From the NCBI GenBank assembly GCA_037976565.1, contig CP137669.1, positions 35,614,912 through 35,678,911 on the forward strand: DNA of 64,000 nucleotides, written 5' to 3'. Shown piece after piece: positions 1-25,331 of this stretch. Position numbers and translations under genes: made by a program. The notes under the pieces were generated by a model. That model was not told the origin of the DNA. It saw only the letters and a program-made list of their open reading frames with translations, and did no database searches. This stretch comes from Mesocentrotus franciscanus (Eukaryota > Echinodermata > Echinoidea > Camarodonta > Strongylocentrotidae). Positions within the stretch are counted from its first letter, which is position 1. Each line of letters opens with the position of its first letter.

Positions 1-1235
1 GTGAGTGATGTACAACATAGAGTCAGTACGTACAATGTGTTAACGTAGGAATGTATGAAATATAGTAATGTATGAAATTTCCAGTCAGAAATACCATTTT
101 AATCAAAAAACTTTCAAACCAAATTCCAATTGTTGATAACCTCAAATCCTATTTGGGATGAAAAAAATAATACAGATGTACCTGTACACATGTAATCCAA
201 AATGGAATTGAAATAAATAAATTGAATTGAATTGATCAAATCAAACACTTTTCAACTTATATCTTTTAAACCACTCACTTTGCCTGACAGAAAAACCTGC
301 ATTCTTCCATTGGACCATTTTCATAATATATTCAAATTTTTACACGTTTACCTAGCAACGAGATATGACATTCAACAATTATATACATTTTCTTATTGTA
401 AAATACTTAGAATGCAAATTGCATGTTAGTTGTTGCTGGGTTGAATAAACATTACTTTTCCAACCAAACATTACATAATGTGTGCAATTAGCATCTGAAC
501 TATTAAAATAAGTTATTTGTAACGGGTGAATTAAATAATTTGTAACAAGGCACTAACAGAGATGTGTGCATTAAATTTGATTACTTGATGAAAATGGCCT
601 ATTGAAGTCCATTATCTAAGAGCAGGTGAATGGAATAGATTTTTTGACACTGGAGAAGAAGTATCCATAAATTTAAATAAGTACCGGTATGTAAGCTGTT
701 CTATATATGCATGTACATCACGATATCAAGAAAAATGGCAGTGCTCCAGTAGTGTTAAGAGACCAGACATGAAGTTGATGTGAACAATTATTTTATTCTC
801 TTCTGTTTTTATTCGGAACTTACAGAATATGTATGAATAATCACAATCGTTGAGTATAGCTAATTCATATTTTGGGTTAATTCCCTTTAAATGATTTGTA
901 TTTGTCTTCTTTTTTCTCTCACACGGAATCATCCCTGTATTTGAAGTTGTTTTGTATTACCGGTACCTTTTATGTATGAAATAATAAAGCATACTGGCAA
1001 TTCATGTTTCAATGATTCTCATTTTAATATCATAAATGCTATACAATTTGCTCTATTTCTCTTTATTAATACATGTACTTGTATTACCAGGGTGGTAACT
1101 CCATACAAACAAAGCTGAAAAGAAAGACGTATCTTTTGAAATTCTTACATTAAATAATGCAGTACAAATAAACAAAATATGATCTGCAAAACATCTGCCA
1201 AACATCTGCCAAAAAAAAGGTGTTGATTACCTGTT
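1..1235. other. Intergenic DNA, no gene seen
   Basis: AT-rich sequence with only short open frames that lack motifs, codon bias or flanking splice sites. I see nothing functional here apart from scattered simple sequence. Confidence 0.5.
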
Positions 1236-1466
1236 AAATACAGCCCCATTCACATTGGTGATTTGTTCCAGCAAACCTCAACATTTGTTTACATTGTTCT
1301 CATATATTCTCTTAATCGAGGCCATGTGCCTGATGCCCAAGGCATGCTACTCAGAACAAGAAAGAACAAAAAGAATCGACCCAAAATGTCCCTACCATGT
1401 GACAAAACGATCAGATTGCTAATATTTGCTTTTAATATTTCTCACATTGTGAATGGGGCTATATTT
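1236..1466. mobile_element. Small inverted-repeat (MITE-like) element
   Basis: The ends are about 22-base inverted repeats: AAATACAGCCCCATTCAC at the left pairs with GTGAATGGGGCTATATTT at the right, about 190 bases apart. No coding potential for a transposase is visible. The size and structure fit a non-autonomous DNA transposon. I could not define a target-site duplication. Confidence 0.5.
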
Positions 1467-2305
1467 GTATTTGACAAAAGTATGCACAGCTTTTTACAGA
1501 AAAAGGGGTTAATGATTCAATGCAACTTTCCCGGAACAGTAGATTTGGTCCCGAGTTGACAGTCTACTGTACTTGTTTTACTTTTGGCTTTTTCAAGTTC
1601 AGCTGCTTATACAGTTGTACTTAATTATGTACTCATTTGCAAAGAGGTGTATATGTACTCACTTCTGTAGTTGTACATCATTAACAAGTTTACAACCTTT
1701 GTGTTCCAAAAATTATCACAAACGAACACATTGTATCTTCAAACAGCTCATGCAAAATGATGGAAAGGTTTAACCCTCCTTTCAAACCACTGGAAGGAGA
1801 TTGTGTGTGAAAAGGAAAGTAAACATTGCAAAAATTTTGAAGATAAAAATACAAAAACTCACAACTTATCCTGAACAATGACATAAAAATATGAAGTAAT
1901 ATTCACTCTGCAATGGCATTATTACCGTACTGACCGATGATCTCATTAAAAGTAATTTCTAAACATACATACGACATGAATATGATGGAAAATGTTTTCA
2001 AGCAAATGTAAACATAAACAAATTTGGAAATAGAAATGAATCGAGCTGGATTGTCAAATCAACAACAGGAATGTCATCTTTGAATGGAATTAAAGAAACC
2101 ACCATTATTTCCATGGTTATACCATACTTTTAAAAAAATGATACCAAGTACTAGTACCCCTTTTTTTAAATGGCAGGAAATGAAAGACCACAATATCTTT
2201 TCGATAGAGCTAGCTGCATGCATAGACAATGTCAAAAGTTTACAATTATTAGTGTAAGACTAAATCTCCTTCACTAAACAATTTAGAATGTAAAAGCACA
2301 TTAAA

Positions 2306-2480
2306 GTACAGTCAAACCTGCTTTAGTGACCACCTGTCTACAAAGACCACATTTTTGGTGTCCCTTGAAAATGGTTTCTCATTGAAACATGTACTACAGG
2401 AACCTGTCTACAAAGACCACCTGTCTACAAAGGCCACTTTTTGTGTTTCCCTTGGGCGGTCGCTATAGACAGGTTTGACT
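2306..2480. repeat. Dispersed repeat, 'GACCACCTGTCTA' family, copy 1
   Basis: This stretch contains repeated modules built on ACCTGTCTACAAAGACCAC and ends in ACAGGTTTGACTGTA, the inverse of its opening ACAGTCAAACCTG. Related copies lie at 7590-7700 and 38735-38940. The inverted ends suggest a small foldback element. Confidence 0.6.
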
Positions 2481-3643
2481 GTATCTGAAAGAAAAAAAAG
2501 CAACTTATTGATTAAAGTGAATTGTATTTCACTGATGAAAACAAAATGGTGACTGACAAATTTCATAAAATTGGCAAATTCATATACAGTACAATGTTGG
2601 CCAACCATGTAGGCATGTACCCCAATATATCTTAAATGGGGTGAGAAGAGCCACAGGGAGTTGGAAGGTACAACAACACCCATATACCAAAGGCTTCTAA
2701 AATATCCAACTGTTTACAGTGCGAGATCAATCTATAACAGTGTTAAAAAGGTTGTTGTGTACCTAACCAATATCGTAAATTTTGCACAGCTATTGTCTCC
2801 TTTCATCAATTGGAGCCTATTGCTTTGTACAAAAGTGCATGTCCAGCAAAATAGCGACTGTGCAGATAGGCAAACAAAGCAACCTTTAGTGTTAATCAAG
2901 AAGTTTTTTGTTTTTTAAAGGTAATACAAAGTTTTGGTATGGGGTCATGAATTTGGTTCAAATGAACATATCAGAAGCATATGCGATTTTACAATATTCA
3001 ATGATCGTTGTCGCGGTTGAAATCGAGTCGAAAGTGATGAAATTGTAAATAATAAACTCTTTATGTTGTATAGCTCCCTCTGAAGACTGATATTACCTTA
3101 GCTTTAAAACAATGTTTCTTGACTACAATTGACCAATTTGCTATTCCCGTTTGGAAATTAATTATATATCAGAACTGCATATTCTGAGATTTTCATGGTC
3201 GCAGCTACCATGGAATGGTCGCTATTTGAAATATTTGAAATTTACCGGGAGCACCGGTAAATTTTGATTATTCCATCTCTCGAAAGCAGAAGTGTTTTAG
3301 GGGCTAAATTTTCTACTGCTTATAATACATACACAGGGGAATCCAAATATATCAACATTTTTAAGAATTACTATCCATCCAATTTTCAAAATTTCCCAAA
3401 ACTTTGCATTTCCTTTAAGCATCTACATGTATATCATTCATAGGGAAATATATTCACCCCTATGGATTTTAGGGTACATCCTTTTCTTTTCACTTTGTAT
3501 CTCAATATTATTCAACCTTACTGAACAACAGCTTTTCATAAGTATGTATGGCACAGCATTACATAATAATAAACAGCCTACATTCTGTTTAGGTACAATA
3601 ATGGATTAACAGATAAAAGCAAAATTTCACATGAGGGCATATT

Positions 3644-3791
3644 AGGGACTTTTAGATTTGCACGACGAGAACGTGGACATGCTTTAAAGGCAATGTGACG
3701 TCCTTTTAAGGCACTGCTGGGCACTGACAACTTGCCTTAAAAGGACGTCGCATGTTCTCCATGTTCTCGTCGTGCAAATCTAAAAGTCCCT
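3644..3791. mobile_element. Near-perfect hairpin element (148 bases)
   Basis: The two arms are almost exact inverse copies. The left arm starts AGGGACTTTTAGATTTGCAC and the right arm ends with its complement. Long stretches inside the arms also pair (ACGTCCTTTTAAGGCA with TGCCTTAAAAGGACGT). It is a foldback MITE without coding capacity. It sits about 500 bases past the SETD3 stop codon and could lie close to or inside the end of that transcript. Confidence 0.75.
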
Positions 3792-3851
3792 CGTGTCTAT
3801 TCAGATTAAACATTTCTTATTAAAAATTGAGGTAGCATTGCTTTACACGAT

Positions 3852-3857
3852 TTTATT
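3852..3857 (-). terminator. Candidate SETD3 polyadenylation signal
   Basis: AATAAA on the minus strand, about 430 bases downstream of the SETD3 stop. The motif and spacing are reasonable for a 3' UTR, but AATAAA is common in AT-rich DNA and no transcript evidence is available. Confidence 0.3.
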
Positions 3858-4285
3858 GTAAAGTTTCTTTAAAGTGGTAAAAGAAAGCCTAAGTGCACAA
3901 GATGCAAATCTTAAGAATGTGTATAGAGGGATTAGAGGCATAAAAGAACAGCATGATTTGGCATATAATGATGGCACATTTAACACAAATTAGGAATGTA
4001 GATTACTACATTAAGAATGCTTAAAATGATAAATTTTACAAGATTACAGAACAGAGCATACTTAAGCCTTCCAAACACAAAAGACAAATAAAATCATCTA
4101 TAATTTCTTCATAAACATTTCTTAAGATTGTATTATCTTCCCATTTCCCTGATTGTATCATTCAATAAACACATGATGTACACTTCAAATGATTTTCTTA
4201 ACCTAACAGTAATCATTAAAAATTCTTACTTACACTTGATCAATGCACATATACATATATTTTTTTATATAGCTGTGTTTGATTT

Positions 4286-17047
<12,762 letters not shown>

Positions 17048-17928
17048 TCTGCTTCTGTATTCTGAAGGAAAATCATAGGAAGATCAGACATTGAATCACT
17101 AAATATAAATGTAATTGTCTGTTGTCTCATGAAAGCACACAATCTCCTCCCCCCACAAGTAGCAGTTACCATGGAAGAATCCTGGATCGATGAACAGGCT
17201 TAGACCTACAACATCGTGTATTAAAGTAAAGTAAGTAAGTAATAAAAATGGTCTAATTTAATGTCAATCATTCGTAGCGCGTACAGTGTAGCATCTCTTG
17301 AGTCTTGTGAAAAGTAGGAATATCTTCTCATTATTATACCATGTTGCATGGGATGCTAACCAAGTTTGCCGACATTTAAGAATTAACTTCAGTCAACAAC
17401 AAAAAAATCTTTTTTAGTTTTAAATTCCTAATCCAAATGCAGAAGAAGAAAAAAACTCAAAATGTCAAATTGTCAAAACTAGTACAATTACAAAAGAGGT
17501 TCACAATCAGAGATTTAAATTTGTAGACAGGATACAGGAATAAACTAGAGGCCAGATTTTCAAATTTGATAACAGGGGTTTTGAAATGCCTCAAATGGAT
17601 AAGAATAATTAATTAACAAGAACTTTTTATTATTTTTTAATGCAAACAAGTAGACCAGCCGAGGATCTACACATTCCAAAGACAGGTAGGCGTGTCTCCC
17701 CGGCTCTTCCCGGGGCTAGAAGCTTGACGCTTCGCTGGCACTGCCACAACCAACACAGATCGCAGGACCACAACATCTTAACAAGTTCGTTCAACACAAT
17801 ATGCAAGCCCTTCAGTACCAGCAAAGGGCCCCCAAAATGAGGTATTAGCTGAATTAAACTCAAGAAACTTAAATTATCTGAAATAATAATAAATTCACAA
17901 GACAAAGAAAGAAAATGTCATCATTTAC

Positions 17929-18031
17929 CTTTCACTTCCGACTAAGAATTAGAAGTAAGATCACAAAATTGCAGGTGGTTGAAAACGCCCTCAGCGCGCG
18001 GTATGCGCCATGCGATATATCGATGGGGCAG
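17929..18031 (-). promoter_or_regulatory. Putative SETD3 promoter and non-coding first exon
   Basis: On the minus strand a CGGAAGTG (ETS/GABP-type) motif at 17933-17940 is followed by a good donor, AAAG/GTAAAT, at 17929/17928. Exon 1 of the coding region has a CTTCAG acceptor at 17062. A TATA-less ETS promoter with a short 5' UTR exon would fit a broadly expressed gene. The area is richer in CpG than its surroundings. The 3.5 kb foldback pair begins immediately upstream. The transcription start is not visible directly. Confidence 0.35.
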
Positions 18032-18061
18032 CGTCTTATTTTTTCGTACCACGGCGAGCCC

Positions 18062-18221
18062 AGGGGGGCATTTCATCAACATTTGTCCACCGACAACTGT
18101 CGGCGCCGACTAAATTTGACCAATCAGAGGCCTGGAAAATAGTCGGTGACAATAAAATTGTCGGTGAAAATGATATTAGTCGGTAAAAACCACCGACTAA
18201 TTGTTTCATGAAACGCCCCCC
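18062..18221. mobile_element. MITE nested in foldback copy 1
   Basis: About 160 bases with ends GGGGGGCATTTCAT and ATGAAACGCCCCCC interrupt the sequence GAGCCCAGATTCC, which is uninterrupted in copy 2 at the corresponding site. The interior repeats the module AGTCGGT and its complement ACCGACTA. The empty site in copy 2 defines the insertion. Confidence 0.8.
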
Positions 18222-18603
18222 AGATTCCTATTATTTCATGAATATTCATTACGCAGGGTCGGGGAAAGTCTCGATTCTCTTGAATATTCATGTATGATCG
18301 AGGCGGGAACTATCCTACATACGTAGCATGCGCAGCATCGAATATCAGTACACGTTGGATTAATGGTATAAAACGAGAAAAGCAATGTCATGGTCATTTA
18401 GATCATAATACAGTCATAAATGCTCTGTTTAATTATTAATAAATCCCCCCCCCCCAAAAAAAAAAAAACTGTCAGTATATAGACAAGATATATAGCATAT
18501 ATTTCAAGCAATTAAAGTAAAATGATTGTTCTCTTGATAGGCAATTTATGAGTACTTTTCCGAGGTCAAGTTGAATCTAGTTCTTTTCATGAATAGGAAA
18601 ATA

Positions 18604-19253
18604 ATCAGTTCTATAGGTTCGCTTGTTTAAATATTACAAGCAGAGGTTGAATTTTGGTATTGAATATGTGATACCATATAAACATGAGCAATTAGCAAAG
18701 GTGAATTTGATAAAACTGGATTTGACGTTTTATTCTTTATAGAATGGGTCGTATAGACAATTCAATCTGTATAAAATAAATAACAAGAATAGGCCTACAT
18801 ATTTACAGACATTTAGCAAAAATAAATACCTGTGTATTGCACATTATTTCTACGATCTATGCTCACTTAACTGCATAATATTATCACTGAATAATTACTT
18901 AAGTGCCTGCATGATGTGTCGTTTCACAATCAGTTCTATAGGTTCGCTTGTTTAAATATTACAAGCAGAGGTTGAATTTTGGTATTGAATATGTGATACC
19001 ATATAAACATGAGCAATTAGCAAAGGTGAATTTGATAAAACTGGATTTGACGTTTTATTCTTTATAGAATGGGTCGTATAGACAATTCAATCTGTATAAA
19101 ATAAATAACAAGAATAGGCCTACATATTTACAGACATTTAGCAAAAATAAATACCTGTGTATTGCACATTATTTCTACGATCTATGCTCACTTAACTGCA
19201 TAATATTATCACTGAATAATTACTTAAGTGCCTGCATGATGTGTCGTTTCACA
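18604..19253. repeat. 325-base direct tandem duplication
   Basis: Positions 18604-18928 and 18929-19253 look identical as read, with no substitution noticed. Foldback copy 2 carries this segment only once (from about 20441). The duplication is therefore very recent or an assembly artefact. Confidence 0.85.
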
Positions 19254-20037
19254 TACTATGTACCTGTCATAATAAAAAATATGAAATCAAACTTTATTGA
19301 GCTACGTACGTACTTCATCCTCGTAAAGATACTCTTTCGTATTAAACGAATAAGGATTTATTTGTGACACACAGTGCTATATTCGTTCTCACCAATTCTA
19401 ACCGGATTAAATAACTGCTTTCTTTCCTAAGCATCAATTAAATGAACACACTTGTTCAATTAAATACTTGATAACCAAAGCGACAAAACTAAGTCACTAT
19501 ATACAGTGTATCAAAGTCACCTTTGCCAATTGAACTTAACTCATGTTTATAATAATGTATCACATATTCAATACCAAAATGCAACCTCTGCTTGTAGGCC
19601 TAATATTTAAAAAGCAAACAGCGAACTGATTATTTTCCCTTCATGAAAAGAACGTATTCACCTTGACCTCAGAAAATTAAGTAGGCCTACGGTAGGCCTA
19701 CTCATAAATTGCCTATCAAGACTCTTGCTTGAAATATATGCTATATATATCTTCTACTGACATTTTGGCATTTACTAGTGAAACACAGCATTTATGACTG
19801 TATTATCTAAATGACCATGACATTGCTTTTCTATGTCGTTTTATAGGCCTACCATTAATCCAACGTGTTACACACGACATTCGATGCTGCGGCATGCTAG
19901 ATGCTACACGCGTAGGATAGTTCCCGCCTCGATCATACATGAATATTCAAGAGAATCGAGACTTTCCCTGACCCTGCGTAATGAATATTCATGATATAAT
20001 AGTAATCTGGGCTCGCCGTGGTACGAAAAACCGGGAG

Positions 20038-21530
20038 CGTCTTATTTTTTCGTACCACAGCGAGCCCAGATTCCTATTATTTCATGAATATTCATTACGC
20101 AGGGTCGGGAAAGTCTCGATTCTCTTGAATATTCATGTATGATCGAGGCGGAACTATCCTACATACGTAGCATGCGCAGCATCGAATATTGTGTGTAACA
20201 CGTTGGATTAATGGTATAAAACGACATTAGAAAAGCAATGTCATGGTCATTTAGATCATAATACAGTCATAAATGCTGTGTTTAATTATTAATAAATGCA
20301 AAAAAAAAAATGCCAGTTGACAAGATATATAGCATATATTTCAAGCAAGAGTAAAATGATTGTTCTCTTGATAGGCAATTTATGAGTACTTTTCCGAGGT
20401 CAAGTTGAATCTATTTCTTTTTATGAATGGGAAAATAATCAGTTCTAGGTTCGCTTGTTTAAATATTACAAGCAGAGGTTGAATTTTGGTATTGAATATG
20501 TGATACAGTATAAACATGAGTTAAGTTCAATTAGCACATGTGAATTTGATAAAACTGGATTTGACGTTTTATTCTTTAGACTGGGTCGTAGTGACAATTC
20601 AATCTGTATTAAAATTAAATAACAAGAATAGGCCTACATATTTACAGACATTTAGCAAAAATAAATACCTGTGTATTGCACTTAAATTATTTCTATGATC
20701 TATGCATGCTCATAACTGCATAATATTACCACTGAATAATTACTTTAGTGCCTGCATGATGTGTCGTTTCACATACTATGTACCTGTCATAATAAATGAC
20801 TTATGAAATCAAACTCTATAGCTACGTACTTCATCCTCGTAAAGATACTCTTTCGTATTTAACGAATAAGGATTTATTTGTGACACACAGTGCTATATTC
20901 GTTCTCACCAATTCTAACCGGATTAAATAACTGCTTTCTTTGCTAAGCATCAAATACACACACTTGTTCAATACTAAGTTGATAACCAAAGGGACAAAAC
21001 TAAGTCACTATATACAAGCAGTGTATCAAAGTCACCTTTGCCAATTGAATTTAACTCATGTTTATAATAATGTATCACATATTCAATACCAAAATTCAAC
21101 CTCTGCTTGTAATATTTAAAAAGCAAACAGCGAACTGATTATTTTCCCTTCATGAAAAGAACTAGATTCAACTTGACCTCAGAAAAGTACGGTAGGCCTA
21201 ATCATAAATTGCCTATCAAGACTCTTGCTTGAAATATATGCTATATAATCTTCTACTGACATTTTGGCATTTACTAGTATAAACACAGCATTTATGACTG
21301 TATTATCTAAATGACCATGACATTGCTTTTCTATGTCGTTTTATAGGCCTACCATTAATCCAACGTGTTACACACGATATTCGATGCTGCGCATGCTACA
21401 CGCGTAGGATAGTTCCCGCCTCGATCATACATGAATATTCAAGAGAATCGAGACTTTCCCCGACCCTGCGTAATGAATATTCATGATATAATAGGAATCT
21501 GGGCTCGCCGTGGTACGAAAAAATAGGACG
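20038..21530. mobile_element. Foldback element, copy 2
   Basis: It starts CGTCTTATTTTTTCGTACCA and ends GGTACGAAAAAATAGGACG, inverse copies of each other. Internal order follows copy 1 without the nested MITE and the 325-base duplication. Single-base and short indel differences separate the copies. It is non-autonomous. The bases between the copies (CCGGGAG) recur just right of copy 2 (ACCGGGA), which hints at duplication of a unit with its flank. Confidence 0.85.
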
Positions 21531-22897
21531 CGGACCGGGATCTCAAATCTGCTTGTTGTTGTTATTTCCGCATTGTTGTTGTTTTTTTTGTAATGGGAAT
21601 CAGACAAGAACTGACTATATTAAAATCACCAACGCCTTTCTTTTCACTATTAATTTCTTCTTTTTTATCTTTTTTTTAAAAATGTGGATAACAGTATAAA
21701 AATTATAGGCTTCTCTCTCTTTTTTCTTCTTCTCCTTTTCCATATCTACAGTGCCATGGCATTGCAGGAGCAGCGATCTCGGGGAAGCCCCCACCTCAAT
21801 GTTTTTTTGGGGGATCGTCCCCCCCCCCCCGGAAAATTTGAAAAATTGCAAAAAATAAATGTATAGCAAATACTGACTATAATTAAGACTGCAACACACT
21901 TTTAGGCTCTGGAGGGCCTAAGAGTCCGGCGTTAATTAATAGACCGTAACAAAAATGCAAAAATCTTTTCGCTCAGTGATCGTAATTACGCTCCCTCGCA
22001 TATAATATCCTTCAAAATGTACAAGTAAATATTGTAGAAAATCTGTATTCCGTTGGTATCACGTAAGCACAGTTTACACTGCATGTATGTTTACAAGATT
22101 ATATTATAAAAATAGATCAGTGCTATATACAAAAAGTGCCATTTTGCATGTTACAGGTATTCCGTAATATTGGTCAGTTTTAATAGTTCACTACCACATA
22201 AGGCACATTATAGTCTATATATTTGTCATTTCAACTCCCATAGAGTGGGAAATAGAAATCCCATAGCAAGCTCCCTATACTTATTACAATTTACCTAATA
22301 AATATTTACGACCCTTCGGACTGCACACTAATTACCGGCAAAGTAAAAGTGAAGTGTGAAAAAAGTATATTGCTTGTTTTTATACTAAATTTTTGCTAAG
22401 GTATGTAATTTGTTTATAGAACAACACTTTAAAAACCTGTGAGGGGGGGGGTAGTCACTTCCGTCACCTTCGTACGTCCCTCTCGTTCACTATATGCTCC
22501 CTCGTCCCTCGCATTTCGTCTCCCCGGCGGTCATGAAAAGAAATCGCCGCCCCTGATGGCATGGGATCGAAAAACGTCCCTATATAGCTATGATGAAAAA
22601 CAAATACAGGTACTTATAATATTGGCAGAACTTTTGACTCTCAGCTACCTTTCACCGAATGACGGTATTTTACAGAATCCCTGGACCTGACAGTCAATTT
22701 GGTCAGACAATGCATGCTACCTCCCCCAACCCTCGCCCCCTCCTACACACACACACCTCCCTCCAGCCATTTGATGTACAATATTATTATATGTCAAGAA
22801 TGAGGTAAAAATAAATTAAAAAAAACAATATAAAATAAAAACACACAGAGAAGGGATGAGGAAGAGATATTTGGAGAAGTGGGGCATAGGGAGAGAC
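21531..22897. other. Intergenic DNA without recognisable gene
   Basis: Low-complexity A/T and G/C runs (for example a C run near 21820) and short frames without motifs. I see no gene here. Confidence 0.5.
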
Positions 22898-23330
22898 AGT
22901 GGCGTAGCGTGGGCTTAGCCATTGCAGTGGGGGCGGGCAGGGGCGGATCCAGCCAGCGGCAAGGAGGGGCCTAAAGGGCCCACTTCGTGCGAAAATTCGA
23001 AAATCGTGCCGGTCGATTTTTCGCTCAGTGGGGTAGTGAGCAAAAAAAAAAAAATTTTGGCACCCGAAAAAATTCCGGGAAGGGTAATTTTTTCCCACCA
23101 CCACCCGCCTTGGGCGCCAGGGTAGTGAGCACAATTTTTTTTTGGCACCCGAAAAATTTTGGCACCCGAAAAAATTTCCTCCGGGAAGGGTTATTTTTTT
23201 CACCGCCACCCCTTGGGCGCCAGGAGGGGCCCAACTTCTTTTTTTTAAAAGGGTGTTTTTACCTGTTTTTTTCTAGGGAGGGCCCGGGCCCCTGGCTGGC
23301 CCCTGGATCCGCCACTGGGGGCGGGCGCCG
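22898..23330. repeat. Dispersed repeat with GGCACCCGAAAA modules
   Basis: It opens with GTGGCGTAGCGTGGGC and GGGGCGGATCCAGCC and closes with GGCCCCTGGATCCGCCACT, so the ends are partly inverse. Between them TTGGCACCCGAAAAA occurs repeatedly. It is a non-coding repetitive element. A GCTACGCCATTG motif at 24301-24312 is the inverse of the GTGGCGTAGC start and may mark the other end of a larger nested element. Confidence 0.6.
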
Positions 23331-24856
23331 GTCTTTAGTTTCCGAGATCAGCGTTTTTCAACTTTTTTCTTCTTCTTTATTTGTCAAGGCAACATTTTAG
23401 AAGTTGAACTGTTTCACGTCACCCCCAATCCAAAATTTATCAAAGAGGATTTGTTTTCCATCACTCGTACGTACACATCGACGTACGCGGTGGGCAAAAA
23501 CAAAAAAGACACTTTCATTTTGGCAAAAATGTTATTTAGTCATCAATATACAGTAAATAAAAGGTTAAGTTATATATCCATTAATTTCGTTGCAAGGAAT
23601 CACCCTGATTAAACTTTTGCAAGAAGTGAATTGGTGAACGTGAGGAATAAAGACACTTTGTTATATTCGGGCGCCATGCTGTCCAAATCATGACAATATT
23701 GACAATATAATGGCAGTGATCGAGTTGCCCGAATATCGTCATATTATTATATGGGGATATTCATGGACATAGTTGCCTGAAACTATCCCGTTTCTAAATT
23801 TTGTAAGCGAACGAAGAAAACAAAAGTATTATCTCTGAAATGAAATTTCCTCATCAAAATGCCCAAAGTGATATATTTGGGCATTTTGCGGTCTCTAATA
23901 CTTTGTTTTCATGGAGTCGAAGTTATTCCAAAATATATTTGTATGAACTAAAATTCTCTCGCGGCACCCCGGTTGAAAAAATTTTTGAGGGGGCAGATGA
24001 CCAGGCCGGGAGGAGATATATATACCCCTTGCCCCTTTAGAGTGAGAAATTCGTATTTTAAAGTGAAACGGAGACACATGCATATTCTCTCTGTCTCTTT
24101 TCCCCCGTTTGTCTTCTATCTTTCACTCCTATTTCCATTTATTGTCCTAGCTTCTCTGCTGTACAATACATAAAAGACGCAGATCGAATCACCCTAAATC
24201 ATTTCCCGATAATCGTTAATTAATACACCTCTCACAACAGCTTTCATTAAAAACTTATCATGTAATTGTCCCCGCGTTCGATTCACCCCCCATCCCAGTA
24301 GCTACGCCATTGCATGGGGAGAGATATGGAAGAGCATGACAAGAGAGATTCTATATATAGTGGAGATCGAGATCGAGAGAAAGTGAGTGAGAGACACATA
24401 GTTGGAGAGAGAGAAAAAGAAAGATATAGAAATGCGGAGAGGAAGAAAGATATACAGAGAGAGGGGGCGGAGATAGAGATGGTGTTGGGAGGAAAGAGGG
24501 TGCACATTAGCTAGAAGGAAAGTGTACTGCAAGAGGGAAAGGATGGGCGGACTTATACTTGCATTATTTAGGCCTATATATTAATTTCTCTACACAAGGA
24601 AATTTTCAATTGGCTTGCCTCTGATCATGTCCCCTTTAAACCCCAATTATCGTACTTTTGTATTATTATGTTCTATTTCATATAACACGATTCAATACTT
24701 TCCTTTAGATTGAATAATAATTGTGGAAAGATGTACTTCGGTATACATTATCATATATTTTTATTTCTGATAAATATTCATACTAACCATGCTTGTCATA
24801 CTTTTCTGTTGATTTTTTTCTTCTAAGGAGATCGGTAGATAGGAAGATATGCATAC

Positions 24857-24861
24857 AGAGA

Positions 24862-24905
<44 letters not shown>

Positions 24906-25175
24906 TGTGAGTGTGTGAGTAAGTGAGAGAATAATCAAGATAAAAGGATTGATACAAAATGTACAGATCGACAGATAATACAGAGGAAGAGAGACATAAA
25001 AACAGAGAGGAGGTAAAGATAGCAAAGAATCAAATGCTAGAGAAGGTGATAGGGAAGGGGGAGGGGAGAGAGATATGGAGGGAAGAGGGAGGGATGGAGG
25101 GAAGAGAGAGAGATAGAGAGAGGGAGGGAGGGAGGGAGGGAGGGAGAGAGAGAGAGAGAGAGAGAGAAAACGATG
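24857..25175. repeat. GA/GGGA microsatellite tracts
   Basis: Two tracts, a long GA run at 24866-24902 and GGGA/GA runs at 25060-25170. Frames through them are artefacts. Confidence 0.9.
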
Positions 25176-25205
25176 GAGAGACAGAATGAGATATAAAGAC
25201 CTACA

Positions 25206-25331
25206 TGCGTCTCACGAAACCGTCATAAGTACAAGTTCAGCGACATCCCATTGAAACGCGTGTTAAACTTAATGCATTTCAATGGGATGTCGCTCAACTT
25301 GTACATAATTATGACGGTTTCGTGAGACGCA
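25206..25331. mobile_element. Hairpin element, 126 bases
   Basis: TGCGTCTCACGAAACCGTCA at the left is the exact inverse of TGACGGTTTCGTGAGACGCA at the right, and inner modules (ACAAGTT, AGCGACATCCCATTGAAA) also pair. It is a foldback MITE with no coding capacity. Confidence 0.8.

Larger units (their letters stand above)
18032..20030. mobile_element. Foldback (long terminal inverted repeat) element, copy 1
   Basis: The ends are inverse copies. The left end starts CGTCTTATTTTTTCGTACC and GGCGAGCCC; the right end finishes GGGCTCGCCGTGGTACGAAA. The match continues for several hundred bases on each side, including repeated TGAATATTCA palindromes and GATCGAGGCGGGAACTATCC. No transposase frame is visible. 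The copy is enlarged by a MITE near its left end and a 325-base direct duplication near its middle. It stands head to tail with copy 2, seven bases away. Confidence 0.85.

Noticed and set aside
17630..17905. GC-richer minus-strand frame near the SETD3 5' end
   Set aside because: It has no recognisable domain and no in-phase splice to SETD3 exon 1; the 5' UTR or intron is the simpler reading.
22787..23400. Overlapping frames on both strands with FFGCQNF-type repeats
   Set aside because: They arise from the GGCACCCGAAAA repeat; there is no domain and no splice context.
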